Positions 8,486 through 17,699 of a DNA stretch of 64,000 bases are shown here, one piece after another. Source of the stretch: Candidatus Kapaibacterium sp. (lineage in GTDB: Bacteria > Bacteroidota > Ignavibacteria > Kapaibacteriales > NICIL-2); assembly GCA_026003475.1 (NCBI GenBank), contig BPHJ01000001.1, positions 320,545 to 384,544 of the forward strand, given 5' to 3'. The notes under the pieces were generated by a model. That model was not told where the DNA came from. It worked only from the letters and a program-made list of their open reading frames with translations, and did not search any database. How positions within the stretch are numbered: the stretch's first letter is position 1; every line of letters begins with the position of its first letter. A program made the position numbers and the translations under genes.

Positions 8486-10327
8486 TTAGCGCCGCTCAAT
8501 GCGGACGAAGACCCCGCGGTTGGCAATACGCCCGTAGAGCGTGCCGTTGTCTTCGGAGCCACCGATGCGTTCCTCGATCTGAACCGCTGCCGGTGGCACG
8601 CGGAGCACTGCCAAGGCTGTCTCAACCCGCCGTCGCGCCAGGAGCCGATTGTACGTATCGCTGCCCAGCGAATCGGTGCTACCAATGAGGGTGACGCGCT
8701 CCCCACGAGCTATAGCACGGCGAACGGACTCGACGACTACGCTATCAACATCCGACAGCGTTGCTGCATCGAAGTTGCATCGTCCTAACAGCAACAGCCC
8801 ATTGCGATTGCTTTCGAGGATGGTATCGGCAACGACGTACTGTGGCACGACAACGCCACGGATGTGGTGTTCGACTGGTTGTTGCCGATCGTCCCCCCGA
8901 GCGACGACGAGCACGCGGTATTGGGTGCGCATTCCCTCCAGCAGCGGTGACGGCGATAGCTCGATGACCTCGTCGGCACCATTCCGGAGCGGCAAGGTCC
9001 GGGTGGTTGCGTCTTGCTCGATAGTTGCATCCAGCCGGAGTCCTCCAATGGGCGAAGGAACGTGTGCCCGCAGCACTATAGCCAGCGATGGCTCGGTCGT
9101 CGTCACGGTGGTGGCAGCTTCCTCGATGAGCGGTTCGGATGCACTGATCCATGCTGCACGTAATTCGTCGGCGATGGCGGTGGCAGCAGTGTTCCGGGGC
9201 ATGGGTGCTACTGCTGGTAGGGTAGCAACAGCGACCCCCTCGCGCTCGAGAAAACTGCGGACTGCTTCAAAGCGTTCACGGCGAAGCGAGTCGTTTTCGC
9301 CAGGAGCAATGCTGGGTGCAACATGGATCACACGATGCCGTTGCCGTGCAACCTGTGCTAAACGCTGGAGGTGTGCCCGAGCTACCGAATCAAGTGTGGC
9401 ACTTGCGGGAGCAAAAAATACCACGGGCATCAGCATGGTTCGGCGAACGATCCGTCGTGCGCCGAGTTCGACGGTGGCAGTGTCGCCGTACTGATGGTGC
9501 GCACCACGAAGGCGCGATTCGACATGCAGTACTAACGGCGGCGGTGGAGGTGGCGGGGGCGGTGGAGCGGTCGCCGGCATCGGAAGGGAGCGCACAACCG
9601 ACACCCCAGCAAGGATGCGGTGTACACGCCAGGGAACATCGGCAATTGAAGTCAGCGCAAACTGCCCCCGAAGTTCGGGTCGAAGTGTCCAGACTGAATC
9701 GAGTGGTAGGCTGTAGCTGACACCGAGGTTGATTGATGCTCCCCACCCTGCATGCGTTGGGATCTCACCCGAGGATTCATTCCGCACTGTTGTGCCCGTC
9801 TCGAACACCGCACCGACCGAAGGGCTGATAAGCTGTTCTCGCTGTTGGTAGTGCGCACGTGCGATCCAATCAAGGCGAGCGCCGATGTCGAATCCGATGT
9901 CGCGGTACCATGGCAGAGGAATTCGGAGCACTGGTTCCAGCGAGAGTGCCCAGAGCGTCGCATCGAGTTGATACCGGCTGATGCCAGGATGTACCTGGTC
10001 GTCCACAATCACATTGGCGATGAATTCATCGCGCTGCAGCCGTCCACTCAGGTTCTGGAAGCCAAGCCGAAGCTCTCCAGTTGCGGGTAGTCCTGCGATG
10101 GTGCCGACGGCATGTTCGACGAGTACGCCCACTCCCCACGACAGATTCCAGCGGCTGCCATACGAGGAGCAGCAGCTCGGAATGCCCGGCAAGCTTCCGA
10201 ACGTGGCATCATAACGGCTGGCACCAATGGAACCAACCACACCCACGCGATCGGTACTGTCGAGAGAAAGCGAGCTGCACACGCTGACCGTTGCAACAAT
10301 TGCCAGCACGACCGAGGTTGCTCTCAT
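8486..10327 (-). CDS. Outer-membrane protein with polyproline linker and OmpA-like C-terminal domain
   Basis: About 613 residues. ATG at 10327 gives a signal peptide (MRATSVVLAIVATVSVCSS) and an exact ATGA overlap with the preceding gene, fixing the start. The first ~250 mature residues resemble a beta-barrel. A run of ten prolines follows, then a segment (VVFFAPASATLDSVARAH onwards) that looks like a degenerate first OmpA-like domain. The C-terminus from about residue 500 has the OmpA_C features GSTDSLGSDTYNRLLARRR, with Asp and Arg positions used to bind diaminopimelate of peptidoglycan. It probably anchors the outer membrane to the wall. Coupling to the T9SS-secreted protein upstream suggests a joint function at the surface; that is inference. 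Confidence 0.85.
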   Translation of the reverse strand: MRATSVVLAIVATVSVCSSLSLDSTDRVGVVGSIGASRYDATFGSLPGIPSCCSSYGSRWNLSWGVGVLVEHAVGTIAGLPATGELRLGFQNLSGRLQRDEFIANVIVDDQVHPGISRYQLDATLWALSLEPVLRIPLPWYRDIGFDIGARLDWIARAHYQQREQLISPSVGAVFETGTTVRNESSGEIPTHAGWGASINLGVSYSLPLDSVWTLRPELRGQFALTSIADVPWRVHRILAGVSVVRSLPMPATAPPPPPPPPPPLVLHVESRLRGAHHQYGDTATVELGARRIVRRTMLMPVVFFAPASATLDSVARAHLQRLAQVARQRHRVIHVAPSIAPGENDSLRRERFEAVRSFLEREGVAVATLPAVAPMPRNTAATAIADELRAAWISASEPLIEEAATTVTTTEPSLAIVLRAHVPSPIGGLRLDATIEQDATTRTLPLRNGADEVIELSPSPLLEGMRTQYRVLVVARGDDRQQPVEHHIRGVVVPQYVVADTILESNRNGLLLLGRCNFDAATLSDVDSVVVESVRRAIARGERVTLIGSTDSLGSDTYNRLLARRRVETALAVLRVPPAAVQIEERIGGSEDNGTLYGRIANRGVFVRIERR

Positions 10328-13300
10328 CGGACTACTACCAGCAGTGTGCGAATTGTCCACTCCGACCCGCGGACAACAACCGCGTACGTACCGGGCTCAA
10401 GCGAAGCGCTCGACAGGATTGCTGTTGTTGTGCCAGCAGCGATCGCCAATGGTTGCGTAGAGACCAGCTCTCCGCGTGCGGTGTAGAGCGACAAGGTTGC
10501 ATCGAAGGCTACATCCGATTCAATCACAACGGTAACGGTTGGATCGGAAGTTGGGGTTGGATAGACACTCATTCGGACCGTGCTGGACTCGATGGTGCGC
10601 CGGTCGCCGCAGAGTCCTTCCAATTGCAACAGCCCAGGTTCGGTAACGACCGTGACAGCCCGCCCCCAGTAGGGAGCAGCCGCGAAGGTGATCTCCGATG
10701 TATCCTGCTCGCCGAGCGCAGCGTAGCCAGCAAGGATTGCCAGTGTGTCGTTAGTGACCAGATGACGGCGCACCGCAATAGTTGCCATGCGGCGATTGTT
10801 TTCACGCATCATGCCAAGCAGGGTCGCCGTTCCCGTTGCTGCAGTGGCGGTATCGGGCAGAAAGAGCCGCGGATGCGTTGCAATGCGAAGTGTGCAGAGC
10901 AGAGGGTCGCCATAGTCGTAGTTCGGCACCATCTGGACCAGGATCGGGATTGCAGCACGTCCACGGACGTCGGCGCGTACGGTGGGAATGCGAAGGCGTG
11001 CTTGCGCGCTGAAGCGTACCAGCGGTACACGAAGCTCGCTTCCGCATGGATCAGTTTGCAGGATCAACGTTGCAGCGCTTGAGTCCTGGTTGATCCATTC
11101 GATCGCGATGGAAGCAGAATCCCCCGGCTCGATAGCTGCTGGCACCGAGCCAAGAATGCGGAATCCACCCGGCGGCTCAATCCATGCATCAGCGATCTGA
11201 AGCGTGCCCGCTTGTCCATTACGCAATCGGAGCCGGCGGATTGGTTCTTCCGGAATGAATGGCAGTGGCGATACGTGCGGTTGCAGTGTGCCGCCAACTC
11301 CCATTCCTCGCAGGGCAATGGTGGCGGTATAGTCGCGCCAACCGTAGTACACGTAGAGGGTCCCTTCGGCGGGCCCGCTGGTGCGAGGCACAAATTCAAT
11401 CGTCAGAAGCAGGGCGCTTTTGCCCTCGATGAGGGTGTCGCGCGGTGGTGCAACCAATCGGAACGGTGAACGCATGGCATCGTAGATCGTCGCGCCCCCA
11501 ATGGGGAGCGGTGCCGGGTCGTTATTGGTCAGCACGACCACGCGCGCAGATGAGGCGACGCCAACGCACGCAACACCCAGATCGAGTGTATCCGGAGTGC
11601 TCACGCTGCGGGGCAGTGCGCTCCCTTGCAAGGGAACACGCAATAGTTGATCACAGTGATGCACCACCAGAAAGCCGGTGGAGGTTCGTGCTTGCCTCGG
11701 GGAAAATCGAAGCACAATGTCGGTGCATTCTCCCGGCCGCAAGGTGTCGGGGGCTATGCGCTCGAGCAGTTGAAATGTTGGCTCACCTTCGATCCAGTAC
11801 TCCGTCAGAGGAAGCGGAATAGTTCCATTGTTGCAGATACGTCCGCGGAAAACTGTATCGCTGCTTGCATAGGCATAAATCGGTGCAAAGGTGAGCGTGT
11901 CGGTTCGAACGCTGAACGCACCGATAGTCAGTGCCGGACTAACCGTTGTCGCTGGGAACAGAAAGGTTCGGAGAACAAGCTCCAGTGGCGGTGTCGCCGA
12001 TGAGGATGCAACGTAGCGTTGGTCAGGCGAAAACTGCACATCCGCCAGTGTTCCCTGGTGTGTGCTGGCTTGCCCGATAAACATGTTCGTTGCCAGATCC
12101 CACAGCGGCGACTGCGGTTGACCGCGAAACCCGAAGACAAGATACCGTGCATCGGCGCTCGAGGTGACTGCTACCGGTGTGGATGCAGTGTGCCGGTCGG
12201 AGCGGATCATCTGGCCGCTTGGCAAATCAAGGACAAACACAGGTGCAGAAAAACCCTGCACAACGGACGTCTGAGATACAAAGCATCCCAGCGCCAGACG
12301 CTTACCGTCCGGCAGCAGATGGAGCAGGGCAACATGGGGCACGAAGGGGAAGGCATACTCACGTTGGAGCGACCATTCTGGCAGGCGATATTGCTGGATG
12401 CGGCTATCGCGCAGCGCAACCAATGCCATGCCACTGCTGATGGCGATGGATGTTGTCAGCACAGGCATCGGAACTGATCGGAGCGGGGAAATTGCCGCCT
12501 GCTCAATGCGGAACAGCTCCACCGATGGAGCCAGGACGCCAAGGATAGCAAGTGTTCTGGCACTGGTATCGAGTGCAGCGCTCTGGATGGCCTGCCCTAG
12601 TATCTGGCCGTTCCACACCGGCGCGCTCTGCCCGATGCGAAACAGAGCAGCATATCCACGACCGAACGCATTGTAGATCGAGACAACCGTCGCCGAATCC
12701 ACGTACGCCAGCAGAACCGGTTGAAGCTGTCCAAGGTCGGGCGGCATGCTTCGCCAGAGGATTTGGCGTGTGGCGATGTCCCACTCGACCACTTCACCGT
12801 TGACGGCATGTTGAGTGAGCAAGCGTTTCCCATCGGAACGAAACGTAATGCGGGTGACTGCGCTTGGATTTTGGTCGCTCAAGGAGTAGGTGCGGTTCTG
12901 CGCATCAATCTGTCGCAGGCGTAAGCGGAGCTGCGACGTTGGTGCATTGGGAACTGTCCACGGAGCGCTGCTATCGCTGGTCATCGCAATCGGGACCCAG
13001 CTGGAGCCATCATCGAGCGAATAATCGAGCACAACGCGTGCGTCGGGCGCCATTCCGGTCCAGCGAATTGTCACCTGGTTGCAGGGACTGAGCAGCTCTC
13101 CACCTTGTGGCCACACAAAACGCAGTGGCTGCGGTGCTGGCAGTGCAAACTGGTTGCACGAAATCGGGATCGAGTGCGAGAGTGCACCGTCGTAGTAGAT
13201 CGTCACCGTGCCGCTGTAGAAGGCAGTATCGGGTGGAGTACAGTGCACCCTGATCAGGTAGAGCAAAGGCGAATACACTGTTGCCGGCAAGGTGGACTGT

Positions 13301-13890
13301 TGCCCGCTCCATCCTACCCACTCAACGCGGAAGATGGGCGAACTCGAAACAATGGAGTCCACAGTGATTGGCAGCTCGTTGGTGCCGTCGGGGTTATAGC
13401 GTCCGGTAAACAGTTGCAGGTAAAATCGCGTCGTGGTCGTCACTGCAGGGGGAATGATCCCGAGATTGAGTTCTTCGACTGGTTCGCCCCGCTGGTTGGT
13501 TGTCCGGATGATGGGGAGTCGTGGTAATCGAACGCTATCGCGTGCACCAATCGAGCCTTTCCATGCGATGATCTGGGAGGAAGGCTCGGTCTGGAGGCGT
13601 GGATCAGCAAGCCAGGTAATCCGGACCAAACCACGAGCTGCATCGAGCGTTTCAACGCGCAGCGGTCGGATGCTATACCGCGATGATGCGATGAGCACCC
13701 CGGCATCGTCGAGCGTTGTGGGAGCGCCATCGAGGGTGCATTGGACTGTTACCGCTAGCGCTGGATATGCCGCCGAGTCCACCGCTGATGCAACCCGCAG
13801 TTGGAACTGCCCCCAGGCAGTGGCTGCTGAAAGGAGGAATGATGCTCCACTCAGAAGGAGGAGCGCACGAGCCAGTCGAAGTGTGTTCAC
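10324..13890 (-). CDS. Large T9SS-secreted protein: Ig-like module, WD40-like propeller, choice-of-anchor repeats
   Basis: About 1188 residues. GTG at 13890 starts a signal peptide (MNTLRLARALLLLSG, cleaved near AWGQ). Around residues 250-330 there is a module with YSLDDGSSWVPIA and a closing TVPNAPTS. A beta-propeller-like part follows with repeats such as VTRITFRSDGKRLL and LADVQFSPDQRYVASSS. Then come Ig-like segments (VLRFSPRQA, IEFVPRTSG) resembling choice-of-anchor domains. The last ~80 residues (VYPTPTSDPTV ... GTYAVVV) fit a type A T9SS sorting domain. It should be exported across the outer membrane and retained at the surface. Function unknown. The downstream OmpA-like gene overlaps its stop by ATGA. 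A shorter paralogue lies at 39386-41338. Confidence 0.85.
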   Translation of the reverse strand: MNTLRLARALLLLSGASFLLSAATAWGQFQLRVASAVDSAAYPALAVTVQCTLDGAPTTLDDAGVLIASSRYSIRPLRVETLDAARGLVRITWLADPRLQTEPSSQIIAWKGSIGARDSVRLPRLPIIRTTNQRGEPVEELNLGIIPPAVTTTTRFYLQLFTGRYNPDGTNELPITVDSIVSSSPIFRVEWVGWSGQQSTLPATVYSPLLYLIRVHCTPPDTAFYSGTVTIYYDGALSHSIPISCNQFALPAPQPLRFVWPQGGELLSPCNQVTIRWTGMAPDARVVLDYSLDDGSSWVPIAMTSDSSAPWTVPNAPTSQLRLRLRQIDAQNRTYSLSDQNPSAVTRITFRSDGKRLLTQHAVNGEVVEWDIATRQILWRSMPPDLGQLQPVLLAYVDSATVVSIYNAFGRGYAALFRIGQSAPVWNGQILGQAIQSAALDTSARTLAILGVLAPSVELFRIEQAAISPLRSVPMPVLTTSIAISSGMALVALRDSRIQQYRLPEWSLQREYAFPFVPHVALLHLLPDGKRLALGCFVSQTSVVQGFSAPVFVLDLPSGQMIRSDRHTASTPVAVTSSADARYLVFGFRGQPQSPLWDLATNMFIGQASTHQGTLADVQFSPDQRYVASSSATPPLELVLRTFLFPATTVSPALTIGAFSVRTDTLTFAPIYAYASSDTVFRGRICNNGTIPLPLTEYWIEGEPTFQLLERIAPDTLRPGECTDIVLRFSPRQARTSTGFLVVHHCDQLLRVPLQGSALPRSVSTPDTLDLGVACVGVASSARVVVLTNNDPAPLPIGGATIYDAMRSPFRLVAPPRDTLIEGKSALLLTIEFVPRTSGPAEGTLYVYYGWRDYTATIALRGMGVGGTLQPHVSPLPFIPEEPIRRLRLRNGQAGTLQIADAWIEPPGGFRILGSVPAAIEPGDSASIAIEWINQDSSAATLILQTDPCGSELRVPLVRFSAQARLRIPTVRADVRGRAAIPILVQMVPNYDYGDPLLCTLRIATHPRLFLPDTATAATGTATLLGMMRENNRRMATIAVRRHLVTNDTLAILAGYAALGEQDTSEITFAAAPYWGRAVTVVTEPGLLQLEGLCGDRRTIESSTVRMSVYPTPTSDPTVTVVIESDVAFDATLSLYTARGELVSTQPLAIAAGTTTAILSSASLEPGTYAVVVRGSEWTIRTLLVVVR

Positions 13891-13926
13891 AATGCAATTC
13901 CATCGTAAACTGGGACAACGGACGTA

Positions 13927-13957
13927 CTTTGCCGTCCCGATCCTGTGGGCGGCAAAG
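13927..13957 (-). other. Bulged inverted repeat in the upstream region of the T9SS protein gene
   Basis: Arms CTTTGCCG-T-CCC and GGGCGGCAAAG pair over 11 bp with a single bulged base and an 8-nt loop. It lies 36-66 bp upstream of the GTG at 13890, between rtcB and the T9SS gene. Neither strand has a T-tract after the stem, so an intrinsic terminator is unlikely. It may be a 5'-UTR structure or an operator. Confidence 0.4.
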
Positions 13958-14019
13958 ACGTTGAACGTGTTGATGAATTGATTGCACTCTGGCAGGGGCT
14001 GCTCCAGTGCAGCAGGCGG

Positions 14020-15225
14020 CTAATCTTTGTAGGGGTCGAAGTCGTGTTCGCCCGCCATGGCAACACCGAGCGGATAGAGCGTCCAGAGAATGCGAATGGT
14101 GCCCTCGTGGCGAGCCAATACTTCGCCGAGTGGTTTATAGCATTGCGGTGCTTCGTCGGCGCCACCTCCGCGAAGCTCGATACCTTGTGCTCTGAGGCGT
14201 GCGCGGACCTGCTCGAAATCCACAATGCCGGGCGATACCTGCACCCAGCGACCGTTTCGCCATCGGCGTTTGCCGGCAGCTTGCGTTCTGCTCATCGTGC
14301 GTCCGGCGCCGTGGACAGTGGTGTACAGCGCAGCACGGGATCGTTCAGAATCAACCCCTTCGACAATGACGGCGCAATCGCCCATCGTTGAACCGATGAA
14401 GGAAGCCTGCCCGGGAAATGCTGGCGTACATCCTTTGCGGACAACCCACCACCACTGCCCAAAGTGCTGCTCACGCCAAAGGTAGTTGTGGTGATTGTGG
14501 ACGGTATAGGTTGCCTGTGCACCCAGAATATCCAGGACGGTTTGTACAACGATGTCGCGGCCAGCATAGGCGTATTCACCGGCAAGCTCGATGGCTGCGC
14601 AATAATCCTGCCCAAGAGCGGAGTGTGCGTCAAACAGAATCGGCGGCGCATCCATTGCACCCTCGCTGACACGGTCCTCGAAGGAGTGGCCTTGCGACAG
14701 TGCAATGAAGCCCATCGTTGTCCGGTGGCCGAAGCCACGCGATCCAAAGTGAACGGCAACCCACAGCCAGCCCTCGTCATCGCGGAAGAGGTCCACGTAG
14801 TGATTGCCGCCACCGACGGTGCCGAGTTGCTCTGCTGCCAACTGGTAGAGCTTCCGCTGCGGCTTGAACTCTGCATGCGCAATCCGATCGAGAACGGGGT
14901 GCTCAACTGGCGTTTTGCTCGTTCTGCCAACCCCGAACGAAATCCGCCGGACGATTTCATCCATGACGCGGGGGATGTCCACATCGGCAGCCTGCACGTT
15001 GGTTCGCACAGCCTTGTTGCCGCAGGCAATATCGAAGCCAACACCCGAGAGCGAGATTTTATCGCGGTAGGCAACTGCTCCGCCAATGGGATGACGGTAG
15101 CCGTGGTGTGCATCGGCATTGAGAACGCCAATGTCGCCTGGTCCGACGCAGCGTTCGAGTTGTTCGATTGCTGCTGGGTCAATTAGTTCACGTCCGAAGA
15201 TGGTAATGGTTGGGGTATGTTTCAT
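14020..15225 (-). CDS. rtcB: RtcB-family RNA ligase
   Basis: A 401-residue RtcB protein, which joins 2',3'-cyclic phosphate (or 3'-phosphate) and 5'-hydroxyl RNA ends using GTP and manganese. Visible motifs are GVGFDIACGN (60s; the metal-binding Asp region, divergent from the more common DIGCGM), GTVGGGNHYVDL (135-146) and HGAGRTMSR with His305 as the expected guanylylated residue. The gene has a reasonable Shine-Dalgarno (GAGGA, about 8 nt before the ATG on the minus strand). No archease, RtcA or RtcR lies next to it. It is separated from argH by 111 bp and is probably transcribed separately or at the tail of the arginine operon. Role in tRNA repair or RNA healing is inferred from family. 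Confidence 0.92.
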   Translation of the reverse strand: MKHTPTITIFGRELIDPAAIEQLERCVGPGDIGVLNADAHHGYRHPIGGAVAYRDKISLSGVGFDIACGNKAVRTNVQAADVDIPRVMDEIVRRISFGVGRTSKTPVEHPVLDRIAHAEFKPQRKLYQLAAEQLGTVGGGNHYVDLFRDDEGWLWVAVHFGSRGFGHRTTMGFIALSQGHSFEDRVSEGAMDAPPILFDAHSALGQDYCAAIELAGEYAYAGRDIVVQTVLDILGAQATYTVHNHHNYLWREQHFGQWWWVVRKGCTPAFPGQASFIGSTMGDCAVIVEGVDSERSRAALYTTVHGAGRTMSRTQAAGKRRWRNGRWVQVSPGIVDFEQVRARLRAQGIELRGGGADEAPQCYKPLGEVLARHEGTIRILWTLYPLGVAMAGEHDFDPYKD

Positions 15226-15336
15226 CGTGACTGTTCCTCGAATGTGACCATCAACGGATGAAGACGAATCAGCGCTGCCGTGTGCATACTGCTTTGGCTA
15301 TTCCCGCCCGTGCGTACCGGGGAGGAGATGTTCTGC

Positions 15337-16629
15337 CTACAAACCGTTGACGATCGTCTGCAGGCGACGTTCGATTTCGGCGCAGGCTTCATCTTCGAGC
15401 GCGTAGAGGTAGTCAGCGTTGCCGCCGATGGTCTCATTGGGTGAGGATTCGATGGCGTGCGCGATGGTACGGTACGCACTGCGAAAGCTTTCGCCGCTTG
15501 TCCGCATCTGTGCGTGGATGCGTTCGACGCTCCAGATCGCGCGGAATTCGGGACGGTCGAGCGCGCCCTCCACTGGCTCGATGTTGGGAAGAACGAGGCT
15601 TGCAATGCTGAGGCACTCGTCGAAATCATCCCAGGCTGGAAGAAGCAGCTCCTTGAGAAGTTGGTAATCCCGGTGATAGCCCGAGGGTAAGTTCGTCGTC
15701 ACGGCAGAAATGTCGTGGGGGAGGACTTGGAGCCTGTTGAAGCGTGCGCGGAGCAGTTCGAACACGTCGGGATTTTGCTTGTGTGGCATGATGCTCGATC
15801 CGGTCGAGAACTGCGATGGTAGCCGCAGAAGCTGGTAGCCCGGCGATAGGGAGAGCACCACATCCATCGCCAGTCGGGCGAGCGTTGCCGATACAGATGC
15901 CAGTGCAAACGCCACGGCACGTTCGAGCTTGCCGCGGAGCAATTGCGCTGCAGCGGGACTTGCAACAATCTGAGAAAATCCGAGCAGCGCTGCTGTTCGC
16001 CGCCGATCAATGGGAAAACTACTCCCGTAGCCAGCGGCTGTGCCGAGGGGATTCTTGTCGGTCAACCGTGCTACAGGATCAAAAAATGCGATGTCCTCGA
16101 GCAGCGATTCCGCAAACGCGAGCATCCAGAGACCGAACGTTGTTGGCATTGCGGCTTGCATGTGTGTCATGCCGGGCATGAGGATGCGGCGGTGCTTCTG
16201 TGCCCAGGAGAGCATGGATTCGGCAAAAGCAGCAATTTGCCGGGTCGTTTGGGAAATGCGATCGCGGATGAGCAGCGCCAATGCTGTCAGCACCTGATCG
16301 TTGCGGGAGCGTGCCGTGTGGATGTTTTCGCCAATGGTGCCGAGTGCGTTGATTAGTTCCAGCTCGAGCTGCGAATGGACGTCCTCGATGCCGTCGGCGA
16401 TGCGAAATCTGCCAGCCTCGATCTGCTCGGTAATGTGCTGCAATTGTGCGACAAGTTGTGCTGCATGGTCTGCTGGAATGATGCCGCATTCCCCGAGCAT
16501 CTGGGCATGGGCGATGGATGCGCGCACGTCGTAGGGAGCCAATGCTATATCGAGTTCACGGTCGCGCCCGATCGTGAATGCTTCAATGCGCCGGTCAAGG
16601 GCGGTTGTCTGCTTTTCCCAGAGTTTCAT
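15337..16629 (-). CDS. argH: Argininosuccinate lyase
   Basis: A 430-residue member of the fumarase/aspartase superfamily that splits argininosuccinate into arginine and fumarate, the last step of arginine synthesis. The signature GSSIMPHKQNPDV carries the flexible-loop catalytic Ser, and the ENIHTARSRNDQV stretch is the other classical ArgH motif. Length is close to the usual 450-470, slightly short. Its ATG (16629) overlaps the stop of the upstream deacylase gene as ATGA, making it the last gene of the seven-gene arginine operon running from 22183. It starts MKLWEKQTTALDRR, typical for Bacteroidota ArgH, which begin with a LWxK segment. Confidence 0.96.
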   Translation of the reverse strand: MKLWEKQTTALDRRIEAFTIGRDRELDIALAPYDVRASIAHAQMLGECGIIPADHAAQLVAQLQHITEQIEAGRFRIADGIEDVHSQLELELINALGTIGENIHTARSRNDQVLTALALLIRDRISQTTRQIAAFAESMLSWAQKHRRILMPGMTHMQAAMPTTFGLWMLAFAESLLEDIAFFDPVARLTDKNPLGTAAGYGSSFPIDRRRTAALLGFSQIVASPAAAQLLRGKLERAVAFALASVSATLARLAMDVVLSLSPGYQLLRLPSQFSTGSSIMPHKQNPDVFELLRARFNRLQVLPHDISAVTTNLPSGYHRDYQLLKELLLPAWDDFDECLSIASLVLPNIEPVEGALDRPEFRAIWSVERIHAQMRTSGESFRSAYRTIAHAIESSPNETIGGNADYLYALEDEACAEIERRLQTIVNGL

Positions 16630-17699
16630 GGTTGGTATGCAAGGTGTTCAACAGGTTCATCTGCGAGTGCCATCAGAAGCCGGCGGTAGCCTTCGATGCC
16701 CTCGCGGAGCTCCGACAGCAGGACGTATTCATCGGCCGTGTGGGAACGCTGCGTATCGCCGGGACCCATCTTGATGCTTGGCATCGGAAGAAGGGCTTGG
16801 TCAGAAAGTGTCTGCGATGCAATGCACTCAACTCCTAAGCGCCGAGCTACCCGTAGGAGCACGTGCCCATCAGGCAAGCGGGACGGCCGCAGCCGCAGCG
16901 AGATTCGCTCAATGCGCGACTGCAAGTGCTGCTCGAGCAGGCGGGCAATCTCCTCGTGCGTGTAGGCATCGGTGGTGCGAATATCCACGGTAAAACGGCA
17001 GCGATCAGGAATCACGTTGTGCTGCGAACCGGCCGCAATCACCGTTACAGTTGCACGCACCAGACCAAGCACACTGCTGGCGCGCTCGAATGGCTGGGAA
17101 TGTAACCACGCAATGTCGGCCAGTGCAATGTCAATGGCATTTGTTCCCATGCCGTGCGCTGCATGACCGGTGACGCCCTCGGCAACGCAATGCACGACCA
17201 TCAATCCGCGCTCGGCAATTGCCATGCGCATCGAGGTCGGCTCGCCGACGATTGCAGCATCAATCGGGGGCAAGTGAGAAAGGACGAGCGCGATACCACC
17301 GTCACCGCTGATTTCCTCTTCAGCGCTGGCTGCGAACACAAGATTGAAGGGCAGTTGTTGCTCTCCGAGTTCGGTGAACACAACCGCCAATGCAACCAGA
17401 CTTGCACCTGCATCGTTGCTTCCAAGACCGAAGAGTTTTTCCTCTTCGATGGTCGGCTGATGTGGATCGCGCGTCCATCCTTGCGATGGCTGGACAGTAT
17501 CCAGATGCGAATTCAGCAGGAGCGTGGGCTTGGATGGATCAAACGCTGGTGACCGCGTCCAAACGTTATTGCCCACGCGGTGGGGTGGAAATCCGCGCTG
17601 GGCCAGAAAATCGGCGAGGATATCGGCACGGGCACCTTCCTGGCGACTTGGTGCAGGCGTGGCAATCAGACGACACAGAAGGTCGAGCGCATCGTTCAT
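16626..17699 (-). CDS. M20 family deacylase, probable N-acyl-L-citrulline deacylase (ArgE-like)
   Basis: About 357 residues; ATG at 17699 is fixed by an ATGA overlap with argB. Metal-site motifs of M20 peptidases are visible: LLNSHLDTV (first His/Asp), GLGSNDAGASL (bridging Asp), SAEEEISGDGG (catalytic and ligand Glu) and KMGPGD near the end. The GLGSNDAGAS form is the one I associate with Bacteroidota ArgE-like proteins. Because the operon carries an N-acylornithine carbamoyltransferase instead of OTCase, the expected substrate is N-succinyl- or N-acetyl-citrulline, giving citrulline for ArgG. That substrate is inferred from context; classical acetylornithine deacetylase activity is the alternative. 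It lies between argB and argH. Confidence 0.88.
   Translation of the reverse strand: MNDALDLLCRLIATPAPSRQEGARADILADFLAQRGFPPHRVGNNVWTRSPAFDPSKPTLLLNSHLDTVQPSQGWTRDPHQPTIEEEKLFGLGSNDAGASLVALAVVFTELGEQQLPFNLVFAASAEEEISGDGGIALVLSHLPPIDAAIVGEPTSMRMAIAERGLMVVHCVAEGVTGHAAHGMGTNAIDIALADIAWLHSQPFERASSVLGLVRATVTVIAAGSQHNVIPDRCRFTVDIRTTDAYTHEEIARLLEQHLQSRIERISLRLRPSRLPDGHVLLRVARRLGVECIASQTLSDQALLPMPSIKMGPGDTQRSHTADEYVLLSELREGIEGYRRLLMALADEPVEHLAYQP

Noticed and set aside
8649-9494. 281-codon open frame on the plus strand
   Set aside because: Antisense to the OmpA-like gene; Ser/Arg-rich translation typical of shadow frames in GC-rich DNA.
9530-9570. Gly-codon-like GGTGGC repeat on the plus strand
   Set aside because: On the coding strand it is simply the polyproline linker of the OmpA-like protein.
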